From NCBI GenBank assembly GCA_902797065.1, contig CADBRK010000230.1, positions 1 to 6,037 of the forward strand: a stretch of 6,037 nt of DNA, read 5' to 3'. The notes beneath the pieces are model-generated. The model searched no databases, was not told the origin of the DNA, and worked only from the letters and a program-made list of their open reading frames with translations. This stretch comes from an uncultured Ruminococcus sp. (GTDB lineage: Bacteria > Bacillota > Clostridia > Oscillospirales > Acutalibacteraceae). Shown here one piece after another: positions 1 to 5,900 of the stretch. Each line of letters starts with the position of its first letter. The first letter of the stretch is position 1. A program made the translations under genes and the position numbers.

Positions 1-79
1 CTTTCTCTATTCCGACAAGCTCGGGTATGCAGGAGACGTCCATAGGCTTTATGATGATCTCATTGTTTTTCTCTGACAA
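1..79 (-). CDS. rimI: Start of a GNAT N-acetyltransferase, probably RimI (partial, leaves the window)
   Basis: RimI acetylates the N-terminal alanine of ribosomal protein S18. Only the first 26 codons are visible; the frame is open to position 1. The peptide runs LSEKNNEIIIKPM, then DVSCIPELVGIEK. This matches the usual opening of RimI-type GNAT enzymes: a first beta strand of the form 'I-I-R-P-M', a helix, then an 'IE' before the substrate-binding loop. No ATG fits the start. I chose the TTG at 79-77; an in-frame TTG at 85-83 is an alternative. An AAAGGA lies just upstream, inside the end of the phosphatase gene. The frame is closed by a stop a few codons upstream, so the start must lie here, and the gene overlaps the phosphatase stop by about 18-24 bases. 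That implies translational coupling in one operon. The family call rests on a very short peptide and on position, so another GNAT enzyme is possible. Confidence 0.5.
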   Translation of the reverse strand, partial: MSEKNNEIIIKPMDVSCIPELVGIEK

Positions 80-488
80 ACTCAAGCAGTCCTTTCAGTT
101 CCGAAGCGATCTCGTCACGTGCAATTCTGTAATCATCAAGGCCGTGACCGTACGGATCGGTAATATCATGTGAGAACAAATATATTTTACTCTTTTCTAC
201 TCCGAGCTGCATCAGCGTCATGGCGTGAATGTACGTCATGGGAACGAACAGATCTATCTCGTCAAGCAGCACCGCCTTTATCGACGTTGCTCTGTAATTT
301 GACAGATCTATGCCTATTTCGTTCATTACCTCAACCGAGCATTCACTTGCGGGAATACCGGTCATAGTGAGAGTACCTGCACCCCTGCATTCCACGGTTA
401 AATTATTCTCGCAGCACATTTTTTCAAACATAGCCTGCGCCATGGGACTGCGGCATGTATTCCCCGAACAGACAAACAGTATTTTCAA
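60..488 (-). CDS. ywlE: Low-molecular-weight protein phosphatase, YwlE-like (probable protein arginine phosphatase)
   Basis: This 142-residue protein has the normal length of the LMW phosphatase family. The P-loop CSGNTCRS carries the nucleophile Cys7 and phosphate-binding Arg13 (CX5R), and the late DPYG motif supplies the general acid Asp111. The stretch GIDLSNYRA (59-67) and the MT..H segment near residue 84 also fit the family. The residue after the P-loop Asn is Thr11. In B. subtilis YwlE the same Thr11 selects phosphoarginine, while tyrosine phosphatases usually have Ile there, so reversal of McsB-type arginine phosphorylation is the likelier role. The start is TTG at 488-486, not ATG: AAAGAGGTG sits seven bases upstream and the protein then begins directly with the family's MKILFVC strand. 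It is cytoplasmic, has its own promoter, and its end overlaps the next minus-strand gene. The family is secure; arginine specificity is inferred from one residue. Confidence 0.93.
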   Translation of the reverse strand: MKILFVCSGNTCRSPMAQAMFEKMCCENNLTVECRGAGTLTMTGIPASECSVEVMNEIGIDLSNYRATSIKAVLLDEIDLFVPMTYIHAMTLMQLGVEKSKIYLFSHDITDPYGHGLDDYRIARDEIASELKGLLEFVREKQ

Positions 489-495
489 TTCAAAG

Positions 496-504
496 CACCT
501 CTTT
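496..504 (-). promoter_or_regulatory. Ribosome binding site of the phosphatase gene, deciding a TTG start
   Basis: On the minus strand this reads AAAGAGGTG, a strong match to the anti-Shine-Dalgarno sequence, followed by a seven-base spacer and TTG. It supports the TTG at 488 over any downstream ATG, which would remove the catalytic P-loop. Confidence 0.8.
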
Positions 505-517
505 ACTAATATATAAT

Positions 518-546
518 ATTATACCACATTTACGCGTCCATATCAA
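518..546 (-). promoter_or_regulatory. Sigma-A promoter for the phosphatase operon
   Basis: The minus strand reads TTGATA (546-541), a 17-base spacer, and TATAAT (523-518), preceded by the extended -10 element TG-G at 526-524. That is five of six bases at -35 and six of six at -10. Transcription should start near position 511, leaving a leader of only about 20 bases that holds the ribosome binding site. It is the best promoter in the window. Confidence 0.85.
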
Positions 547-555
547 GGAAAACTA

Positions 556-572
556 TATCCGTCAAACGGATA
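556..572. repeat. Palindrome between divergent promoters, possible operator
   Basis: TATCCGT (556-562) and ACGGATA (566-572) are perfect inverted arms of seven bases around CAA. The element lies ten bases upstream of the phosphatase -35 box and about 65 bases upstream of the opposing -35 box. It has no following T run, so it is a poor terminator. A regulator site is plausible, but nothing in the window identifies a regulator. Confidence 0.4.
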
Positions 573-608
573 AACTGTTATTTCAACTTATTTATGCAAT
601 TGATTTTT

Positions 609-624
609 TGCCAAAATGCCAAAA
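609..624. repeat. Tandem 8-bp repeat TGCCAAAA x2
   Basis: TGCCAAAA occurs at 609-616 and again directly at 617-624, in A/T-rich DNA 14 bases upstream of the -35 box of the plus-strand promoter. It could be a binding site or UP-like element, or chance in AT-rich DNA. Confidence 0.25.
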
Positions 625-637
625 ATAAAGTTTATGG

Positions 638-666
638 TTTACTAATTCCTGCTTTTGTGGTATGAT
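638..666 (+). promoter_or_regulatory. Probable sigma-A promoter of the metallopeptidase-aroB operon
   Basis: TTTACT (638-643), a 17-base spacer and TATGAT (661-666) with an extended -10 TG-G at 658-660. The -35 matches four of six bases and the -10 five of six. The TGTGGTAT stretch is the same as at the opposing promoter. The expected start near 673 would begin the transcript almost at the GGGGG ribosome binding site (674-678), giving a leader of only about a dozen bases. Confidence 0.65.
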
Positions 667-685
667 TAAAGTTGGGGGTTAATAT

Positions 686-1654
686 ATGAAATCATTTAAA
701 CGAAATCTCAGAGCAGGAAGTACGAAAATAGAGTACATCCACGAGATAAAAAACATTAAAAACATAAACGTCAGAGTCACACCCGAAAAAGGTCTTTGCG
801 TATCGAGTCCTCCGAATGTCGACGTTGCAACTATCGAGAAACTGCTTGTTTCAAAGCTTGACAAGATCGTTCCGGCGCTTGAAAAAGCGGACAAATCAAA
901 CGCTCCGGCGAAGAATTCCCCGACAAAAAAGAGAACAATCGACATCGGCGGAAGAAAGATCGAGTACGAGCTTACATACAAGAAGATCAAGAATATCATC
1001 GTCTCCGTACACATCACAAAGGGCGTGCGTGTTTCCGCACCTGTTCGTGCCTCTCAGAATGATATAGACAGATTCCTGCGTGCAAGCGAGGACTTTATAA
1101 TCAGGAGTCTGAACAAGCAGGCAAAAGAAGCCGCATCACGTCCCAAAGAGAAGCAGTTCGTCACGGGCGAGTATCTGTATTTTGTCGGAGAAAAGTACGA
1201 TCTTAAAGTATACGGTGGCAAGCGAAATCACATCGAGATAAACGGCAGCACGATCACAATGTACGTAACCGATACAGCCGATCACTCTCTGAAAAAAGCC
1301 GTTTTCGAGGACTTTATCAAAGCAGAATGTACGGATTACGTCACCTCTCTGTGCAGACAGATATACCCCAGGTTCCGGAAAAAGGGTATAGCCTTCCCCG
1401 ATGAGATAAAATTCAGGAAGATGATCTCCTGCTGGGGGAACTGCCGCAGCGGAACAAAGGTGCTTACGTTCAGCACATATCTGATACAGCTGCCGCCCAA
1501 GTGCATTGAGGCTGTCGTGTGTCACGAGTTTACGCATTTTCTGCATCAGAACCATTCCAAAGCGTTCTACTCACAGCTTACGGAATTTATGCCCGATTGG
1601 CAGCAGTATGATAAAATAATGAAAAACCTGCAAAACGAAATAATTTTTAAATAG
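686..1654 (+). CDS. YgjP-type (DUF45/WLM-like) zinc metallopeptidase with duplicated N-terminal module
   Basis: This is a 322-residue soluble protein. Its C-terminal half has the YgjP family signature: a CWGNCRSG segment at 249-256 (usually RWGSCS), then about 24 residues on the zinc site HEFTH at 280-284 with the third ligand His290 in the segment HQNHSKAFY. Glu281 is the expected catalytic base. The family is usually about 230-250 residues long. The excess here is explained by a second copy of the N-terminal beta-strand module: residues 14-67 align without gaps to 91-144, about 21 of 54 identical by hand count, with both copies containing KIEY, IKNI and VS-P. A Lys/Ser/Pro-rich linker of about 23 residues joins them. 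No signal peptide or membrane segment is seen. GGGGG lies seven bases before the ATG. The gene is 24 bases upstream of aroB and cotranscribed with it. The natural substrate of the family is not well established, and pairing with aroB does not suggest one. Confidence 0.88.
   Translation: MKSFKRNLRAGSTKIEYIHEIKNIKNINVRVTPEKGLCVSSPPNVDVATIEKLLVSKLDKIVPALEKADKSNAPAKNSPTKKRTIDIGGRKIEYELTYKKIKNIIVSVHITKGVRVSAPVRASQNDIDRFLRASEDFIIRSLNKQAKEAASRPKEKQFVTGEYLYFVGEKYDLKVYGGKRNHIEINGSTITMYVTDTADHSLKKAVFEDFIKAECTDYVTSLCRQIYPRFRKKGIAFPDEIKFRKMISCWGNCRSGTKVLTFSTYLIQLPPKCIEAVVCHEFTHFLHQNHSKAFYSQLTEFMPDWQQYDKIMKNLQNEIIFK
725..886 (+). repeat. YgjP N-terminal module, copy 1 (coding repeat)
   Basis: Encodes residues 14-67 of the metallopeptidase, from KIEYIHEIKNIKNINVRV onward. 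It is the extra copy relative to a normal YgjP, since copy 2 is the one joined directly to the catalytic part. The two copies are diverged at the DNA level, so the duplication is old. Confidence 0.7.
956..1117 (+). repeat. YgjP N-terminal module, copy 2 (coding repeat)
   Basis: Encodes residues 91-144, from KIEYELTYKKIKNIIVSV onward. It resembles the canonical YgjP opening (a basic strand, a 'V-V-AP' turn, then a helix 'I..F....DFI') and leads into the catalytic domain. Confidence 0.7.
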
Positions 1655-1678
1655 ATCTAAACGAGGAGGTCATTTCAT

Positions 1679-2794
1679 ATGAGCACATTTAATGTCGGAC
1701 TAAAAAAAACTATAGACAACAGCTACGATATTGAAATAGGATACAAATTATTCGATAAGCTTGTTGCGGATCTCAAAGCCGGGCTTGTCAGAAACATAAA
1801 AAAATTTGCTGTAATTACGGACAGCGACGTGCAGAACCTGTACGCCGTACCGATTGCGGAGCGGCTCGGCAGGGCAGGATACATCGTTGATCTGTTCGCG
1901 TTCCCTTCGGGCGAAAAAAGCAAGACAAGAGAAACCAAAGCAATTCTTGAGGACGCCCTGCTTGAAAGAGATTACAAGCGCGACTGCTGCATTATAGCTG
2001 TCGGCGGCGGAGTAGTGACAGACCTTGCGGGATTTCTTGCGGGTACATTCGGCAGAGGAGTACCGTTCATAAATTACGCGACAACAATTCTTTCGGCGGC
2101 GGACGCGTCCATCGGGGGTAAGACAGCCGTAGACACACCGCTTGCGACAAATCTGATCGGTCTGTTCAATCAGCCGAAAAAAGTGTATATAGATATTGAG
2201 GCATGGAAAACTCTTCCGACAAGACACGTGTACAACGGCATGGCAGAGATGATAAAACACGCATGCCTTGCGGACGTCCAGCTTTTCTATTATCTGTTTG
2301 ACAACTTAGATAAGATATATAAATTCGATCGTGAAGCGTGCGAGTATGTGACGGAAGCAAACTGCCGCATAAAATACAACGTCGTTATGCAGGACGAAAA
2401 AGAGAACGGACTGAGAGAAATACTCAATCTCGGTCACACGGTCGGCCGGGCTATCGAAACGGTCAGCGACTACAGACTCCTCCACGGAGAGGCGGTTGCG
2501 ATCGGTCTTGTGGCGCAGGCAAAGCTTTCGAGAAAATTGGGCTACATGAACGACGACGAACTCAATGCTGTTATCTCTCTGCTGTACAAAGCCTCGCTCC
2601 CTATCGCCATACCCGACTATATCGACAAAGAAGCGCTGGTCAAAAAGCTTTATACCGACAAAAAGGTACGCAACGGTCAGCTGAGATTTGTCCTGCAAAG
2701 CGGAATCGGAAGTGTAATGCAGTTCGGAGACAATGTTTTTGCCACACCTATAAGCGAGAGCCTCGCAAGAGAGATAATTTATCAGTGCAAGTAA
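1679..2794 (+). CDS. aroB: 3-dehydroquinate synthase
   Basis: AroB is the NAD- and zinc-dependent cytoplasmic enzyme that cyclises DAHP to 3-dehydroquinate, step two of the shikimate pathway. At 371 residues it is near the usual 350-360. Visible motifs: PSGEKSKT (76-83), the NAD-binding GGGVVTDLAG (109-118), the active-site IGGKT with Lys148, Asn158, MAEMIKH with zinc ligand Glu190 and Lys193, GLREILNLGHT with zinc ligand His253, LHGEAVAIG with zinc ligand His269, and DKKV (327-330). The 63-residue spacing from Glu190 to His253 equals that of typical bacterial AroB. Two conserved positions differ: the usual GHTxGHAxE motif is GHTVGRAIE, with Arg257 for the second His, and the usual G-K-N before the helix is A-T-N (156-158). 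AGGAGGT at 1664-1670 sits eight bases before the ATG. It is the second gene of the operon. A different sugar-phosphate cyclase is possible, but the remaining motifs favour AroB. Confidence 0.93.
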   Translation: MSTFNVGLKKTIDNSYDIEIGYKLFDKLVADLKAGLVRNIKKFAVITDSDVQNLYAVPIAERLGRAGYIVDLFAFPSGEKSKTRETKAILEDALLERDYKRDCCIIAVGGGVVTDLAGFLAGTFGRGVPFINYATTILSAADASIGGKTAVDTPLATNLIGLFNQPKKVYIDIEAWKTLPTRHVYNGMAEMIKHACLADVQLFYYLFDNLDKIYKFDREACEYVTEANCRIKYNVVMQDEKENGLREILNLGHTVGRAIETVSDYRLLHGEAVAIGLVAQAKLSRKLGYMNDDELNAVISLLYKASLPIAIPDYIDKEALVKKLYTDKKVRNGQLRFVLQSGIGSVMQFGDNVFATPISESLAREIIYQCK

Positions 2795-2814
2795 AAATAT
2801 GGTTTAATGTTTTT

Positions 2815-2846
2815 ATCCCCACACTCACCGGTGCGGGGATTTTTTT
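2815..2846 (+). terminator. Rho-independent terminator after aroB
   Basis: ATCCCC (2815-2820) pairs with GGGGAT (2835-2840). After one A/C mismatch, CAC (2822-2824) pairs with GTG (2831-2833) around a six-base loop. A run of seven T (2840-2846) follows. It lies 20 bases after the aroB stop and ends the plus-strand operon. Confidence 0.88.
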
Positions 2847-2853
2847 GCGCCGG

Positions 2854-2892
2854 AAAAGCAAGATCCGTACACACAAGGTGTACGGACTGCTT
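2854..2892 (-). terminator. Probable terminator of the large minus-strand gene
   Basis: TCCGTACAC (2864-2872) and GTGTACGGA (2878-2886) form a perfect nine-base stem with a five-base loop. AAGCA (2856-2860) and TGCTT (2888-2892) can extend it past an internal bulge. On the minus strand the stem is followed by TCTTGCTTTT, a modest T-rich tail. It starts about 37 bases after the stop of the large gene. Transcripts from both sides thus end in this convergent gap. Confidence 0.6.
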
Positions 2893-2928
2893 AATGAAAG
2901 GATCTGTGATTCCGGTAGTAAACTTTGA

Positions 2929-5900
2929 TTACTGGCTGATAACCTTATTGATAAGGTCGCAGTTCTGGTCGGTAAACTTGAAGCTGAGCGCACCGTAGTT
3001 GAGTACGACCGTAGTATTAGGCTGAACAGTAAATTCTCTGATAATATCTCTGTAAGAGAGAACTCTGTAATCTGCTACGCCTTCGAGCTTCTCGCCGAAT
3101 TCCGTCTTCATCTCAAATACATCGCTGAATACCAGAACATACTTAACGCCGTCTTTGCCCTCTCTTGTGATCGGGTGTGTCTCGCCGTTTTCGTCCTTGG
3201 CAAGCGGCATGATATACTTCGCGCTTGTGAAGCCTCTTATCATGAGCTTTCTGAGAGCGTTGATCTCTTCTCTGCGGTTGGGCTTATCAGACTTGAACTG
3301 CATCTTCTGAGACAGCGTAGTCATGCTGAACATAAGCTCGGGGTTGGTAACAGGTATCTTGACAAACTCTCTTTCTCTTTCCTCGATCAGATCGGCTACG
3401 GTATCGGTAGAAATAATTACCCACTTCTCTGTCTCGTCAAGAACAAGATCCTGTATACCATGACGTCTGTACTCGAACAGCATGTTGAAGATCTCGTCCT
3501 TCTTGTATTCCTGCAGATATACTTTATATCCGTTCTTTGCAAAGCTCTCGACAGACTTTTCACCGAACTCCTTCTCGGAGAAGATATGTCCTCTGTTATT
3601 GCCGTCTATAAGAATATGCTTTGTATTTGCGTCAAACTCCGCATACATATGATCTGCTTCAACGATCATCTTTGCAAGCGTTTTGTAGCTTTCGTTGAGC
3701 TTATCACGAAGTACTTTCATTACGGAGAAATCATGCTCCAATTCAAGCTCTCTTGCGATCGTCTTGGTCTGCGCTGCCTGAATCTGAATCGTCCTCTTGA
3801 CCTCGGGCTTCTTCGGGGCTTCGGGAGCGTCAAACAGGTTGGAAAGATCGAATGCACTCTCGCCTGCGGCATCAGTAACATTGCCGGCAGCAGACTGAGC
3901 GGATGTATCGGGCATCTTTGATGAATATGCCGGCGGTTCTTCGTCCTCGGGCAGTGCGCCTACGAGCGGAGCGGATACCTTAATGCCGTTTATTGTGATG
4001 ACAGACGGCTGCTTCTGAGGCATCTTCGCGGGCTGAGACGTCTGTACTGCAGGCGCTGCAGCTGCCTGAACCTTAGCAGGCTCCGGCTTGGGTGACAGCT
4101 TATTCATTTTCGGATCATCAGGCATGATGAACGCCGAAGAAACCGATTTTCTTTGCGGCGCTTCGGGTATTTCCGTATCATACACAGGAGCGGATACCTT
4201 AATGCCGTTTATTGTGATCTCGCCGGGAGTCTTTTTCACCGGTTCGGGAGCGGGTGCGGGTGCTTCTTCAACCGCAGGTGCTTCTTCAGTTGCGGGTGCT
4301 TCTTGAGCTGCGGGTGCTTCTTCAACCGGCGGAGTTTCCTCGGCTGCCGCTTTAGCCTTGGCTGTTTCTTCCCTTGCCTTGCTTTCGTCGTATTCCTTGG
4401 GGTTGCGGTCTCTGTCATATTTAGGATCGACATCCGCAAGGATAGTTTTATTCATAATAAATCCGAGCGATGCGGGGTCTATAATAAAGTGTGTTGAATC
4501 TGTATTCTCGACAATAAGCTTTGCGTCAAGCTCATAGAGTCCTTTAAGCGGCATACCTACGCTTCTTGCCTCTTTGAGGTCTGTAAATACGGGGCAGAAC
4601 TTCGTGTATCCGTCCGTCATGAGGATCGGCTTGAACTCGTCGAGGTTCTCCTCGGTGATCTCGGTAATATCGGTATCGAGAGCGTATGTATAAACCTTTG
4701 AACCTAAGAACAAAGCTGCGATGTCCTCTCTGAGATCATCGTCTTTCTCCTGCATGAAATACAGTACCTTAAAGTAAAGCTTCGGTGCAAGCAAACCTTC
4801 GGACTTAACGTGCTCGTCAAAGTCACGCGGTTCAAAAATATGGCTTCTGTCGTTGTTTACTATGATCTTCTTAAGACCGAATCTCTTCAGATCGTCGAAG
4901 AACGATCCTCTGTCATCTATTGTGGTTACTGCGGTGTTTTCAACACCCGTTTCGGCTGCTCTCTTGACCGTGCATATATTGATGCAGAACTCGTCGTCGA
5001 GATACGGATAGTTGGTTACCGTTGAGTATGTGCAGAAAAGCTCGTCTGCGCTGACTACCTCGTCTATCGTCTTCTTGATCGGATCTGTCTCCGCTGCGTC
5101 AAGCTTCTCCTTAACTATGCTGCTGATACAATCGGAGCAGAAGTTGTGGTTATCAACAAGGAACATATCCGATTCTTTGTATGCCTTGCCGCATACTGCG
5201 CACTTAGCCATACGGCTGCCGTTCTGGCGGCGTTTTGTTGTGTCAACACCGGATACATCAGCAATGGGCTTAACGTTTGTCTTTGTAGATGTAGTCTCGA
5301 CAGCTGCGCTCTCTCTTTCTGCGGTCCTTGTGATGATATAATCGTAATCTGCGCCCGTATCGTCCTTAACTATCTCGACAGCAAAGTTCTTCGGTGTTCT
5401 CTTGTGGTTCTTCCACATATTAAGCTCTTTTTGCGGTATGGGAACGATCATGCCGCCGATGATCTTATATGTCTTTCCGGCTCTCTTATCGTTATAGAAC
5501 TTACAGAACTCGTTTTCAAGAACGAGTATGGTGTGTTCGTTCTCCTCAAATTTGATTCTCTCTTTCTTGGGTTCTTTGAGAGTGGAAGTAGTAACCTCGC
5601 ATGAATAACCTCTTGCAGGTTTATTTACACTGCCCTCGGCAGGTGCGGGATTGCTGCCCGTGGGCGGAACAAACGGAGCTGCCGGAGCAACCTCGGGAGC
5701 GGGAGTGAGTGTTCCGTCTTCGTTGATCTTTGAGATCTTGCAGTCATATATCTTGCCCGTACTTCTGTCCTTGAACACTTCTATTGCAAAGCTCTGCGGA
5801 ACCTTCGCCTGATTCTTCCACATGTTAAGCTCACGCTGCTCGATCGGGATGATCTTTCCGTCTATAACCTTGATCGTTCTGCCCCAGCGCTTGTCGGTGT

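Noticed and set aside
608..636. Alternative plus-strand promoter TTGCCA with a 17-base spacer
   Set aside because: The corresponding -10 (TTTATG) matches only three of six bases, far worse than the TTTACT/TATGAT pair just downstream.
1038..1052. Similarity between ITINGIKVSAP in the large protein and the VRVSAP stretch in the metallopeptidase
   Set aside because: The match is short, the metallopeptidase stretch is a normal part of the YgjP fold, and the DNA does not match. I treat it as coincidence.
1701..1709. Run of eight A near the aroB start as a possible frameshift or slippage site
   Set aside because: The frame is correct on both sides, there is no downstream stimulatory structure that I can see, and A runs are common in Lys codons of AT-rich genomes.
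2338..2928. 196-codon plus-strand frame overlapping the end of aroB
   Set aside because: The Arg-rich translation is a shifted reading of aroB and runs through its terminator; no family features or ribosome binding site.
3175..3921. 248-codon open frame on the plus strand
   Set aside because: It lies wholly antisense to the large minus-strand gene, gives a Leu/Cys-rich product without recognisable motifs, and has no convincing ribosome binding site. It is a shadow of the coding strand.
4252..4335. Regularly spaced repeats resembling a short CRISPR array
   Set aside because: The units are contiguous, 18 bases long, without spacers, and stay in frame as (V/A/T)(E/Q)EAPA codons of the large gene. 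It is a coding minisatellite.
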